A stretch of DNA of 64,000 nt from an uncultured Tenacibaculum sp. (GTDB taxonomy: Bacteria; Bacteroidota; Bacteroidia; Flavobacteriales; Flavobacteriaceae), in the NCBI RefSeq assembly GCF_947502995.1, contig NZ_CANNBW010000010.1, forward strand, positions 1-64,000, in the 5' to 3' direction. This document shows positions 35,578-44,579 of the stretch, piece after piece. Numbering within the stretch: position 1 is the stretch's first letter; every line of letters starts with the position of its first letter. Both the position numbers and the translations under genes were made by a program. Under the pieces are notes generated by a model. That model was not told the DNA's origin. It did no database searches and worked only from the letters and a program-made list of their open reading frames with translations.

Positions 35578-36345
35578 TTAAAAAAGATCTAATATTTTAA
35601 TATTATTGCTTTTTAGCCATCCTATTTTCCCGTCAGATAAACGAATTTTTTTCCAATTATCGACTTCGTCTAATACAATAACTTTGGTTCCTTCATGAAG
35701 TGAGAAAACTTCATCTCCATTTTTTGTAGGTTCATTTTTCACAGATACTTCATCAGAAAATACAATAGCTTCTACAGTGTTTGACGTTTTGCTGAATTGA
35801 TGATAAGTAATAGCTAAAGAAATAACTAACAAAATGAAACTTAAAATGCTTGTTGAAAAGAATATTCTTTTACTAGATGGAGTTATAGAAAAATAATAAA
35901 GAATAAATAATAAAGAGGCTAAAAACGAAATAACTACAGCTATAACAGCCCAGCCATTGAAGCTAATTTTGCTAATGTAATTTTCGTTGAATTTTTGTAA
36001 AACAGACTTTGGTAACTCTTCAATTCTATCCAGAGTTAAACGTTTAGCAAATACAAGATTATTCTTGGCATCTTCATTTAAAGGGTCTAGCAATAGAGCT
36101 TTTTCGTAATTATAAATTGAAGGACCTACTTTGTTAAGCTTATAATAACAATTACCAAGATTATAAAATAATTCAGAAGAAACGTTTTTAGATTCTATTA
36201 TACTTTTATATAATTCTACAGCTTGTTCGTAAGAACCGTTTTTATATAAGTTATTAGCTTTGTTAAAAAGCTCATCTGTGTTCTGTGCGTTAGCAAAGTT
36301 GGTAGTTACGACCAAGGTAAGTAACCAAATTATTCTCTTCATCAT
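35578..36345 (-). CDS. batE: BatE-like protein: TPR and SH3 domain, membrane-anchored
   Basis: The 255-residue last gene of the Bat operon. A signal peptide (about 1-20) is followed by tetratricopeptide repeats (about 25-100, ELFYNLGNCYYKLNKVGPS) and two membrane helices (about 130-180). The C-terminal bacterial SH3 domain (about 195-255) has VSVKNEPTKNGDEVFSLHEG and WKKIRLSDGKIGWLKS. It overlaps batD by four bases (ATGATGA). Bat proteins form a periplasmic or inner-membrane complex needed for oxidative and envelope stress survival in Bacteroides and Leptospira. TPR and SH3 units suggest binding to other Bat proteins or peptidoglycan. Confidence 0.88.
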   Translation of the reverse strand: MMKRIIWLLTLVVTTNFANAQNTDELFNKANNLYKNGSYEQAVELYKSIIESKNVSSELFYNLGNCYYKLNKVGPSIYNYEKALLLDPLNEDAKNNLVFAKRLTLDRIEELPKSVLQKFNENYISKISFNGWAVIAVVISFLASLLFILYYFSITPSSKRIFFSTSILSFILLVISLAITYHQFSKTSNTVEAIVFSDEVSVKNEPTKNGDEVFSLHEGTKVIVLDEVDNWKKIRLSDGKIGWLKSNNIKILDLF

Positions 36346-38099
36346 AATTGTTTGTCTAATGAGGTTATTACTTGTTTAGCTCTATTATACTCTTCATTCA
36401 TCTGAGTATTTGTTATTGGAGTATATCTTGCAAAATCACATTGTTTTAATACTTCAATAAAATCATCTATTGTAGAAGTTTGAACTTGTTTATCGTCTAA
36501 TAATTCGGTGATTTTTTCTCTACTGATATCAGAAGTTTCAACATTTAATTTTGCTTTTAGGTAATTGTGCAAGGCTCTTTCTAAAGCTTCATAGAATTGT
36601 TCTTTATTACCTAATTGTTGACTAGCTTCAGATAAATACTTTTTTGCTAATTTGTCTGCTTTACGTTGTTTGTTTCCAATAATATCAGCATCTCTTTCGC
36701 TTTTCTTTTTTCCAATTAGAATAGCGACAGGAATAGCAATTAATGGTAGAAGTAATAGTAAATAAAATGGAATTGATTTGAAAAAGTTTGATGTATCAAT
36801 TACTCCTAACGATGTAGAAGTTTGTATAAATCTAAAGTTATTTCCAGTTACTTGTATGTCTTGTTTTTTTACTTGATTTTTAGTCGTTGATACTAATTCT
36901 TTTCCTTCAGTAACATTAACAAATAAATCATCTGTACTAATCGTATGATATTTATTGTCTTTAGGATTGAAGTATGAAAATTCTGTACTAGGAATTTTAT
37001 ATTTTCCTTTATATTGAGGTACAACAGTATATGTGTCGGTAACAGATCCTTTTAAACCAGAAGTAGAAATTTTCACATTCTCTTTTCTCTCTGGTTGGTA
37101 TACTTCAAGTTCTTTAGGGGTTTCAACTTTTGGAAGTTCGAATAATTTTAAATTACCTAAACCAAAAACCTTTACTTTTAATTCTGAAGATTCATTAGCT
37201 TTTAATGTGTTTTTATTAGAAGTTAATGTATATTCAAAACTACCAACCGCCCCAGTAAAACTATCAGGCTTTCCTTCTTCAGGTAAAGCTTTAGCTTTAA
37301 TTATTTTTTTTGCAGATGCGTATTGTTTTCTTACTCTTCTTGTGATTGGGTTTCCGAAAAAATCGGCTCTTCCTGTAGGAACTGCAACTAATATATCCAT
37401 CTTCATAGGATCAATAGTTAAGTTTCCAGATTTTGTAGGAATTAGTAGAGCTTTATGTAAAACAGCGTATCTGTATTGTTCGCCATTGTACATAGCTGTT
37501 TTAAAATCGTAGTTTTTGTTTTTTATTTCTTGATTCCAAAAACCAATATATTGAGGAGATTCTGTAATAGCATTGTCATAAATACCAACATTATTACTAA
37601 AATACAGTCTGTATTCTACATAAATACCTTCCCCAACATAAGGTCTTCCTTTAGAAACTTCTGCAACTAAATGAATGTTTTGTTCAGCTATATAATCAGG
37701 ATCGTTTGGATTTTTAGGTGTTTTCACTGCTCCAGTAACAATAATTTTTACTGGTTCAGATTTTAAAGTCTCTCCATTCAATTGAATACTTGCTGATGGT
37801 AGATTAAATTCTCCTTTTCTTAAAGGTTGAATTATGTAAGTATAAGATTGAGAGAAAGTAGACTTTCCGTTAATCCAAGATTGGCTAACTGATTGACTAG
37901 GTCCTCCAACAATTTTAAAATTCTTAAAACTAGGTGGAGTGAAATTGTCTGCACCTTGCTTGTTTATAGCAAATTCAACACGTAAACGTTGATTCAGTCC
38001 AAGTTTATTCTTGCTTACAGTTGCTGTTAATTTAGCATCTTGAGCAAAAATTGATAGCGAAACTAATGCTAGTATAAATGTTATAAACTTCAATTTCAT
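36342..38099 (-). CDS. batD: BatD-like protein
   Basis: The 585-residue protein has a signal peptide (MKLKFITFILALVSLSIFAQ) and a long periplasmic part of repeated immunoglobulin-like beta domains (about 20-420). These include VSKNKLGLNQRLRVEFAINK and the SQSVSQSWINGKSTFSQSY segment typical of BatD. A membrane helix follows (about 438-462) and then a cytosolic tail with helical YLSEASQQLGNKEQFYEAL. The size and domain pattern fit BatD. It lies between batC (91-base gap) and batE (four-base overlap). Its predicted job is a periplasmic platform for the VWA proteins BatA and BatB. Confidence 0.9.
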   Translation of the reverse strand: MKLKFITFILALVSLSIFAQDAKLTATVSKNKLGLNQRLRVEFAINKQGADNFTPPSFKNFKIVGGPSQSVSQSWINGKSTFSQSYTYIIQPLRKGEFNLPSASIQLNGETLKSEPVKIIVTGAVKTPKNPNDPDYIAEQNIHLVAEVSKGRPYVGEGIYVEYRLYFSNNVGIYDNAITESPQYIGFWNQEIKNKNYDFKTAMYNGEQYRYAVLHKALLIPTKSGNLTIDPMKMDILVAVPTGRADFFGNPITRRVRKQYASAKKIIKAKALPEEGKPDSFTGAVGSFEYTLTSNKNTLKANESSELKVKVFGLGNLKLFELPKVETPKELEVYQPERKENVKISTSGLKGSVTDTYTVVPQYKGKYKIPSTEFSYFNPKDNKYHTISTDDLFVNVTEGKELVSTTKNQVKKQDIQVTGNNFRFIQTSTSLGVIDTSNFFKSIPFYLLLLLPLIAIPVAILIGKKKSERDADIIGNKQRKADKLAKKYLSEASQQLGNKEQFYEALERALHNYLKAKLNVETSDISREKITELLDDKQVQTSTIDDFIEVLKQCDFARYTPITNTQMNEEYNRAKQVITSLDKQL

Positions 38100-38190
38100 T
38101 TGTTATTCAAAAACGCACAAAAATAATTATTTTTCTGAAGTATAAATTAATTGATTTTTAAGATTTTGATCCTTAAATTTTTCTTAATTC

Positions 38191-38988
38191 TTACCAGTCT
38201 TTTTCTTGTTTTATTTTTCTGCCTTTTGATTTTTTAACGTTCATTTTCTTTTGAGTCTTCTTTTCCTCGTTATTTAAGCTTTCTAAAAGCTGTTTCATTT
38301 GTTCAGGTGTCATTTTACCTGGGCGAGGTTTTGGTTTTTGTTTGTTCTTATCTTGTTTGTCTTTTTTCGGATCTTTCTGGTCTTTATTATCCTTTTGATC
38401 TTTATTGTCGTCTTTTTTATCTTGATCTTTCTTATTCTGATCCTTTTGATCTTTGTTGTCCTTTTTCTGGTCTTTATTATCCTTCTTGTCTTTTTTATTC
38501 TTGTTCTTGTCGTTTTTATTTTGCTGTTGTTGCTTTTTTACTTGCTTTTGAGCAGCAGCTAAATTATAACGAGTTTCATCATCATTAGGGTTATTTCTTA
38601 AAGCATTTTTATAAGCTTCTACAGCTTGTTCAAACTGTTTTTGCTCCATCATTGCATTTCCAATATTATGGAAAGCTTCAGCTTTTTCTGCTTTAGATTT
38701 AGATGTTTTGGTTGTAAGTTCGTATTGAGATACAGCTTCTTTAAAATTCTTTCCTTGATATAAAGAATTTCCATAGTTGTAACTCGCTTTATCGTATTTA
38801 CTGTTTTTACCTAAAGCTTTTCTGTACGCAATAGAAGCTTCATTGAATTTTTCTTTATTATATAACTCATTTCCTTCGCGTAATAAAGATCTGGCTTCGC
38901 GTTGAAGTTTTAATGTGTCTTGTTGAGCACTTGTTAAAGTGCTTGTTAGTAATAAGAAAACAGTACAAAAATTAATAAACAATCTCAT
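38191..38988 (-). CDS. batC: BatC-like TPR protein with a Lys/Asp/Asn/Gln tail
   Basis: The 265-residue protein has a signal peptide (about 1-21) and three to four TPR units (25-147, for example ASIAYRKALGKNSKYDKASY). A 70-residue segment (151-220) is built only of K, D, N, Q and two prolines. A short conserved tail ends QEKDW. The TPR part mediates protein contacts in the Bat complex. The low-complexity linker is strongly charged and probably disordered, and may reach across the periplasm. It starts two bases after batB. The function follows from family and position. Confidence 0.9.
   Translation of the reverse strand: MRLFINFCTVFLLLTSTLTSAQQDTLKLQREARSLLREGNELYNKEKFNEASIAYRKALGKNSKYDKASYNYGNSLYQGKNFKEAVSQYELTTKTSKSKAEKAEAFHNIGNAMMEQKQFEQAVEAYKNALRNNPNDDETRYNLAAAQKQVKKQQQQNKNDKNKNKKDKKDNKDQKKDNKDQKDQNKKDQDKKDDNKDQKDNKDQKDPKKDKQDKNKQKPKPRPGKMTPEQMKQLLESLNNEEKKTQKKMNVKKSKGRKIKQEKDW
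38329..38538 (-). repeat. Low-complexity coding repeat in batC
   Basis: Degenerate short repeats made almost only of Lys, Asp, Asn and Gln codons (AAA/AAG, GAT/GAC, AAT/AAC, CAA/CAG) encode KDNKDQKD-type units. Read on the plus strand the same DNA gives a spurious hydrophobic frame rich in Phe, Leu, Val and Ile. Slippage could change repeat number between strains. Confidence 0.75.
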
Positions 38989-38990
38989 GG

Positions 38991-40031
38991 TTATGATTCC
39001 TTTTCGTTAAACAAGTCTACTTTTTTAATCCATTTTGTTTTTCTTTCAAAGAAGAACATATCTATTACCAAGAATAGTATTCCAATACCGATGAACCATT
39101 GAAACTGATCTTTATAATCAGAAAATTGCGTGGTTTCAAACTCACTTTTTTGAGCATTTGAAATAATTTTCTCGATCATTTTTACAGGTTGTTCGGTTTT
39201 GTTTCCGTCAATATATTTTCCATTGGCTACGTTTGCAATACTTTCTAAAACGTCTGCTTTACGCTTGGTAATTACAGTTTCACCTTGTCTGTTCTTCTTA
39301 TAACCAATATGTCCACCATTAAGTTCGATAGGAATCGGACCACCAGTTTCTGTTCCTACACCAATTGTGTACACTTTTACACCTTCATTGGCTATATCTT
39401 GAGCTTTTTGTTTCGTTTCTTCTTGATGATCTTCTCCATCAGAAATAATTACTAAAAACTTGTTAGTTTGCTCTTCGTTATTGTAATAAGTTTTAGAAAG
39501 ATCTAACGCTTCATTAATTGCTGTTCCTTGACTAGAAACCATATCAGGATTTGCGTTTTGTAAGAACATTTTAGCTGCTGCATGATCGGTTGTGATAGGA
39601 AGTAAAGGATATGCATTTCCGGCATAAATAATAATTCCTACACGATCGCTTCCTAGCTTATCTATAATTTTAGAGATGATTTGTTTTGATTTTTCTAAAC
39701 GGTTTGGAGCAATATCTTTAGCCAGCATACTTTTAGAAACATCTAACGCAAAAATAATGTCTACTCCTTCACGCTTTACAGTTTGAAGTTTTGTTCCCAT
39801 TTTAGGGTTTACCAAAGAAATAATTAAAAAACTTAATCCGACTAACAAAAAGATAAGTTTTAAAACAGATTTAAATGTAGAAGCATTAGGAGCTAATTTT
39901 GCTAATAACTCTGTGTTGGTAAACTTCTTTTGGGTATTTTTTTTCCACCATAAAACCAATAAAAAAATGACAGTCATTATTGGAATAATAATGAAAAGGG
40001 AAAAATATATTGGCTCTTCTATCTTATACAT
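38991..40031 (-). CDS. batB: BatB-like VWA-domain membrane protein
   Basis: The 346 residues consist of two N-terminal membrane helices (about 8-28 and 55-73), a von Willebrand factor A domain with an intact metal-binding MIDAS motif (Asp97-x-Ser99-x-Ser101, SQGTAI, ISDGEDH), and a final membrane helix (about 312-330). BatB binds a divalent metal and partner proteins. It starts one base after batA and is followed by batC, in the usual bat order. Function in oxygen or envelope stress tolerance is known for the family. Confidence 0.92.
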   Translation of the reverse strand: MYKIEEPIYFSLFIIIPIMTVIFLLVLWWKKNTQKKFTNTELLAKLAPNASTFKSVLKLIFLLVGLSFLIISLVNPKMGTKLQTVKREGVDIIFALDVSKSMLAKDIAPNRLEKSKQIISKIIDKLGSDRVGIIIYAGNAYPLLPITTDHAAAKMFLQNANPDMVSSQGTAINEALDLSKTYYNNEEQTNKFLVIISDGEDHQEETKQKAQDIANEGVKVYTIGVGTETGGPIPIELNGGHIGYKKNRQGETVITKRKADVLESIANVANGKYIDGNKTEQPVKMIEKIISNAQKSEFETTQFSDYKDQFQWFIGIGILFLVIDMFFFERKTKWIKKVDLFNEKES

Positions 40032-40032
40032 G

Positions 40033-41037
40033 TTATATAAAGCTTTTAAATAACGTGTTTCTTAATATGAATTCTAAAATCAAGAATATTCCTGCTAAAA
40101 TCACTAAAAGGCGATACTTTTCTGTGTAATTATAATATTTAAATTCTTCAATTTTAGTTTTCTCTAACTTGTCTATTTCATCGTAAATTTCTTTTAAAGA
40201 AGTATTGTCGGTTGCTCTGAAATACTCACCTTCAGTTTCATCGGCGATAAATTGTAATAATTTCTCATCAATTTCAACTTTCTGATTTCTAAAAGATAAT
40301 TTACCTGTTCTTGGGTCTTTAGCCCATGGGAACGGAGCCATACCATTGGTTCCTATACCGATAGTATATACTTTAATTCCTATTTCTTTTGCTAATTCTG
40401 TAGCAGTTTTAGGATCTACAAAACCAGCATTGTTTACACCATCTGTAAGTAAAATAATTACTTTACTTTTTGCCTTACTTTCTTTTAGTCTGTTTACTGC
40501 AGAACCTAATCCCATACCAATAGCCGTTCCACCTTCTAATTGTCCCCATTTAATTTCTGAAATGGTTCTTTTTACGATAGATTTATCACTGGTTATTGGT
40601 GTTTGTGTAAAACTTTCTCCTGCATAAACTACAATACCTATTCTATCGTTTGGTCTTCTATTAACAAAATCGATAGCAACTCGTTTTAAAGCTTCAAGTC
40701 TGTTAGGTTTTAAATCTTTAGCTAACATACTAGCAGAAACATCTATTGCCATAACGATATCAATACCACGATTTGTTTTTGTTTTTTTACTAACAGAAAC
40801 ATTTCTTGGTCTAGCTAAAGCAACAATTAAAGCGACTAATGCTAAAAGTCTAAAAACATGTAAAAATGGTTTCAGTTTTGGTAGTAAAGAACCACTTGCG
40901 TCAAAACCTTTTAGGTTAGGTACTGAAAGTAATGTGTTCTCTTTTTTTCTGTTAGAAAAAAGCCACAAAGCTAAAAGTGGTACAATAATTAATAACCACA
41001 AAAATTCTGGATTATGGAATTCAAAATTATTGAACAT
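40033..41037 (-). CDS. batA: BatA-like VWA-domain membrane protein
   Basis: The 334-residue protein has an N-terminal membrane segment (about 11-27), a second helix (about 60-75), a VWA domain with MIDAS Asp99-x-Ser101-x-Ser103, GGTAIG and LLTDGVNN, and a C-terminal helix (about 306-325). It is closely similar in layout to BatB and the pair is a long-standing duplication. It overlaps the gene before it by 11 bases and precedes batB by one. The identification follows from domains and operon order. Confidence 0.92.
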   Translation of the reverse strand: MFNNFEFHNPEFLWLLIIVPLLALWLFSNRKKENTLLSVPNLKGFDASGSLLPKLKPFLHVFRLLALVALIVALARPRNVSVSKKTKTNRGIDIVMAIDVSASMLAKDLKPNRLEALKRVAIDFVNRRPNDRIGIVVYAGESFTQTPITSDKSIVKRTISEIKWGQLEGGTAIGMGLGSAVNRLKESKAKSKVIILLTDGVNNAGFVDPKTATELAKEIGIKVYTIGIGTNGMAPFPWAKDPRTGKLSFRNQKVEIDEKLLQFIADETEGEYFRATDNTSLKEIYDEIDKLEKTKIEEFKYYNYTEKYRLLVILAGIFLILEFILRNTLFKSFI

Positions 41038-42109
41038 TTGTTACTTGAGGTTTTAATGAGTTTATTTCTGAAGCTGTTTTAGATACAGAGTAAATAATTG
41101 CAGTTATAATTAAAAGCAATACAGCAATAGTAATTATTTTAACGAGTATAGATGGTTTCTTTACTATTGGTTTTTCAACAATAATAACAGGTTCTAAATC
41201 TACTTCAGTAGTTTCAGTGTCTACACTATTAGGCTTTAAGTTATCAATTACATACTTAGCAATATTTCTATCAGCTTCTATTTCGTGAGCTAAAGGTTTA
41301 GATTTTGCGAACTTAACTAAGTCTGCTTGTTTTAGTAAACCGTTTAGTTTATCAATTGTTTCTTTTTCTGCGATAATCGAGTTTGAATCTTTGAAGTCTG
41401 TTAAGCTTTCTATAAGTCCGTCAGAAGTCGTTTCTAAAGCAGGAACATGAAGTTCACGTTCAATAAAGTTTCTGATAATATGAGTTAACTCACTATAATG
41501 TTCTTTAATTTGATTGTTTTGCCACAATAATTTTCCATCAAGTACCTTTAAGTTCTTTAAAGCTTCTTGATAAGGAGATAAAAGTTGCTCAGAAGTTTGA
41601 ATTTCATCATCATTAGTTCTCTTTAAGGCAAAATATAATACAGAGCCTACTAAGAGAAGTATGGCTAAAACCCAAAATACAATATGTTTGTAATCGCTGA
41701 AACGAAGAGGCTCTCCTTTAATTCCTTTAATAGCAAACATTTTTACTTGAGTTGTATCTACAGGAACAGTAGCTACATTAATTAATAAACTATCTGTAAA
41801 AAAGGTTTGATTTCTAATAAAAATTTGTTGTCTAGGGATATAAAAAGATCCACTATCAAAGCCAGTTAAAATATATTTCTGAACAAGTTTGTTTTTTAAT
41901 GTATCTAGTTTAAGGCTATCTATCATTTCTAAACCATTCAATTCTAGTTTAGGAATGATTACATTTTCTGTACCATCTATAGATAATTTATATTGAAACT
42001 GTTCACCTATACGAATATTCGTAGTATCCACTTCAGCCTGAACAGGGCCAGTTTGCGAAATAGCTTGAATAGAAAGTAATAATACTATGTATAGTAATAA
42101 ATTTTTCAA
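41027..42109 (-). CDS. Bat-operon membrane protein (DUF4381-like)
   Basis: The 360-residue protein begins at TTG (no ATG is available after the DUF58 stop, one base upstream), giving a good signal peptide, MKNLLLYIVLLLSIQAISQ. A beta-rich periplasmic part follows (about 20-135), a membrane helix (about 146-162, YKHIVFWVLAILLLVGSVLY), a helical cytosolic middle (about 170-280) and a second helix (about 327-345). Such proteins sit between DUF58 and batA in many Bacteroidota. The likely role is anchoring the complex. No domain name is certain. Confidence 0.75.
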   Translation of the reverse strand: MKNLLLYIVLLLSIQAISQTGPVQAEVDTTNIRIGEQFQYKLSIDGTENVIIPKLELNGLEMIDSLKLDTLKNKLVQKYILTGFDSGSFYIPRQQIFIRNQTFFTDSLLINVATVPVDTTQVKMFAIKGIKGEPLRFSDYKHIVFWVLAILLLVGSVLYFALKRTNDDEIQTSEQLLSPYQEALKNLKVLDGKLLWQNNQIKEHYSELTHIIRNFIERELHVPALETTSDGLIESLTDFKDSNSIIAEKETIDKLNGLLKQADLVKFAKSKPLAHEIEADRNIAKYVIDNLKPNSVDTETTEVDLEPVIIVEKPIVKKPSILVKIITIAVLLLIITAIIYSVSKTASEINSLKPQVTNVQ

Positions 42110-42110
42110 A

Positions 42111-42977
42111 TTATGCTTTGTTTTTAAAATAACTTAATAGTTTTTTGACGTAATTTTCGTCAACTCTTATGTTTATAGTTCCTAGTCCACTTTTCTTAAA
42201 AGAATTTTGAAATTCATCTTTCAAACGAAGTGCATTAGCTTTGTATTTATTTCGTAAAGATTTAGAACTGGTGTTAATTAATCGTACTTCTTTAGTTTCA
42301 TTATCTAACATTGGAACCATTCCTAGATTAGGAATTTCTTCATCAAACTTATCGTAAATACGGATTCCTGTTAAGTCATGTTTGTTTCCAACAATCTTTA
42401 ATGTTTTCATGTAGTTCTCATCAATAAAGTCAGATAACATAAATACAATAGCTTTTTTCTTCATTACACTCGATAAGAATTTTAAAGCTTCGTTTATATT
42501 AGTCTTTGTACTTTTTGGAGAAAACTCTATAAGTTCACGTATGATTCTAAGTACGTGGCTTTTCCCTTTTTTGGGAGGTATGAATAACTCAATTTGATCA
42601 GAGAATAAGATTAATCCAACTTTATCATTATTTTGAATTGCTGAAAAAGCTAATGTAGCAGCAATTTCTGTTACAGTATCTCTTTTAAATTGAACTGATG
42701 TTCCGAAAGATTCTGATCCAGAAACATCTACCATGAGCATCATAGTAAGCTCGCGTTCTTCTTCAAAAACTTTAACATAAGGTTCATTGTAACGCGCAGT
42801 TACGTTCCAATCAATAGCCCTAATGTCGTCACCGAATTGATATTGACGTACTTCGGAGAAAGTCATACCACGACCTTTAAAGGTCGAGTGGTATTCTCCT
42901 CCAAAAATGTGATTAGACAAACGTTTTGTCTTAATCTCTATCTTACGAACTTTTTTTAATAACTCTTTGGTATTCAT
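42111..42977 (-). CDS. DUF58 protein with VWA-like fold
   Basis: The 288 residues carry the DUF58 signature FSEVRQYQFGDDIRAIDWNV (40-59) and then a VWA-like region with Asp84-x-Ser86-x-Ser88 (MVDVSGSES). DUF58 proteins are partners of MoxR ATPases in metal-ion or cofactor insertion and in envelope-stress operons. It is cytosolic, with no signal peptide. It starts one base after the 110-residue gene and ends one base before the DUF4381-like gene, so the block is translated as a tightly linked unit. Confidence 0.92.
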   Translation of the reverse strand: MNTKELLKKVRKIEIKTKRLSNHIFGGEYHSTFKGRGMTFSEVRQYQFGDDIRAIDWNVTARYNEPYVKVFEEERELTMMLMVDVSGSESFGTSVQFKRDTVTEIAATLAFSAIQNNDKVGLILFSDQIELFIPPKKGKSHVLRIIRELIEFSPKSTKTNINEALKFLSSVMKKKAIVFMLSDFIDENYMKTLKIVGNKHDLTGIRIYDKFDEEIPNLGMVPMLDNETKEVRLINTSSKSLRNKYKANALRLKDEFQNSFKKSGLGTINIRVDENYVKKLLSYFKNKA

Positions 42978-42978
42978 A

Positions 42979-43308
42979 TTAATTTAACCATTCTAATGGT
43001 AAAGGTGGTAGTTGAATTTCAGTATCAACAGAATCTGATTTTACTGAAAATAAAGGCGCTTCTTGAATAGTGATATTTACATTATTCTTTTTAGCGATCT
43101 CTTTAATTACCTCCTTCATACTTCTTTTTTGACACAATACTAAATAGTTCATTTGAACATTTGATTCTGTTTTTAAATCGAAACAATCTACCCAAAACGA
43201 AGGTTTGTCATTTTGGTAAACTATAGCTTGTGTGTTTTTTTGTTGTTTAGTTTCTAGAATTTCTTTTTTTCCTGTTAGTGTTTTGTACGTTGTTAATTTG
43301 AAAGTCAT
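42979..43308 (-). CDS. Small cytosolic protein in the Bat operon, unknown
   Basis: From the ATG at 43308 (an in-frame TTG lies three codons upstream) this gives 109 residues with no signal peptide or helix. It contains MTFKLTTYKTLTGKKEILET, a NYLVLCQKRSMKEVIKEI stretch and a short C-terminal LPPLPLEWLN. A beta-alpha-beta pattern is suggested. It lies between moxR (70-base gap) and DUF58 (one base). It may be a cytosolic adaptor, but this rests only on position. Confidence 0.65.
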   Translation of the reverse strand: MTFKLTTYKTLTGKKEILETKQQKNTQAIVYQNDKPSFWVDCFDLKTESNVQMNYLVLCQKRSMKEVIKEIAKKNNVNITIQEAPLFSVKSDSVDTEIQLPPLPLEWLN

Positions 43309-43378
43309 TCTTAGCAAAAATTTAAGGGATTAATTTAGTTTTGTTGAATGGCTAGTTTTGTTGATTTTGGTTTTGTTG

Positions 43379-44368
43379 TTACGGAACTTGAACTTCGTTA
43401 ATAATTGCGTTAATAATATCTAAAGAGGTCATGTTCTCTGCTTCTGCTTCGTAGGTAATACCAATTCTATGACGTAAAACATCTTTAGTCATGGCACGAA
43501 CATCTTCAGGAATTACATATCCTCTTCGTTTTATAAATGCATAACATTTAGCAGCTTTAGCCAATGCAATACTACCACGAGGAGAAGATCCAAAACTTAT
43601 TAAAGGTTTAAGTTTTTCTAGGTTATAGTTTTCTGGATAACGTGTTGCAAAAATGATATCTAAAATATATTTTTCTATTTTTTCATCCATGTAAACCTCA
43701 TTTACGGCTTCTCTAGCCTTAAGAATTTGATCTAAAGAAATAACTGGGTTTACTTTACCAAAGCTATTGTTTAAGCTTTGTCTCATAATTAATTGTTCAT
43801 CTTGTAATTTAGGATAATCAATTACAGTTTTTAACATGAAACGATCAACCTGTGCTTCAGGTAACGGATAAGTACCTTCTTGTTCAACAGGGTTTTGAGT
43901 TGCCATTACTAAGAAAGGTTCATCTAATTTAAAAGTCTCATCTCCAATAGTAATTTGTCTTTCTTGCATTGCTTCAAGTAGTGCAGATTGAACTTTTGCA
44001 GGAGCCCTGTTAATCTCATCAGCTAATACAAAGTTTGCAAAAATAGGTCCTTTCTTAATAGAGAAATCATTATCCTTTACGTTATAAATCATAGTACCAA
44101 TAACATCAGCAGGAAGTAAGTCTGGTGTAAACTGAACTCTACTAAAACTACCTTGTACAGCTTTAGATAATGTATTAATAGCTAAAGTCTTTGCTAAACC
44201 AGGTACACCTTCAAGTAAAATGTGTCCATTTCCTAGTAAACCGATTAAAAGTCTTTCAATCATTGTTTTCTGACCTACTATAACTTTATTCATTTCGTTG
44301 GTTAAAAGGTCAACAAAAGCACTTTCTCTCTCTATTTTTTCGTTAATCGCTCTAACATCTACGTCCAT
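43379..44368 (-). CDS. moxR: MoxR-family AAA+ ATPase
   Basis: The 329-residue AAA+ ATPase has Walker A at 54-61 (GVPGLAKT), Walker B around 114-120 (VLADEIN), sensor region MATQNPVEQEGTYPLPEAQ, and the C-terminal lid with SFGSSPRGSIAL. MoxR ATPases remodel VWA-domain partners, here probably BatA, BatB or DUF58. It is the first gene of the operon, with a promoter-like TAGCTTTG 36 bases upstream. It is divergent from the SusC gene across a 211-base gap. Confidence 0.95.
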   Translation of the reverse strand: MDVDVRAINEKIERESAFVDLLTNEMNKVIVGQKTMIERLLIGLLGNGHILLEGVPGLAKTLAINTLSKAVQGSFSRVQFTPDLLPADVIGTMIYNVKDNDFSIKKGPIFANFVLADEINRAPAKVQSALLEAMQERQITIGDETFKLDEPFLVMATQNPVEQEGTYPLPEAQVDRFMLKTVIDYPKLQDEQLIMRQSLNNSFGKVNPVISLDQILKAREAVNEVYMDEKIEKYILDIIFATRYPENYNLEKLKPLISFGSSPRGSIALAKAAKCYAFIKRRGYVIPEDVRAMTKDVLRHRIGITYEAEAENMTSLDIINAIINEVQVP

Positions 44369-44403
44369 GTGATAAGAAATTATTAGTTATGATTTTAAGT
44401 GAA

Positions 44404-44411
44404 CAAAGCTA
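44404..44411 (-). promoter_or_regulatory. Candidate -7 element for the moxR-bat operon (TAGCTTTG)
   Basis: A minus-strand match to TAnnTTTG 36 bases before the moxR ATG. It would start one transcript of nine genes down to batE; no clear terminator was seen inside the block. Confidence 0.5.
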
Positions 44412-44579
44412 CAATATTAACAATTTTTTTCTTGTTAAAGTGAGGTTAAAGGTATTTGAAGATTTTAATAAATAAAACGACTCTTAATTAATGTCTTGAT
44501 ATAATTTTAACACTTTTTAATATTTTAATTTACTAAATTGAAGGCTTAACCGAATATTAATTAAAAACACTTCTTATCT

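Noticed and set aside
38299..38588. Hydrophobic Phe/Leu/Val/Ile-rich plus-strand frames opposite batC
   Set aside because: They are the antisense image of the Lys/Asp/Asn/Gln repeat in batC; no start context or promoter supports them.
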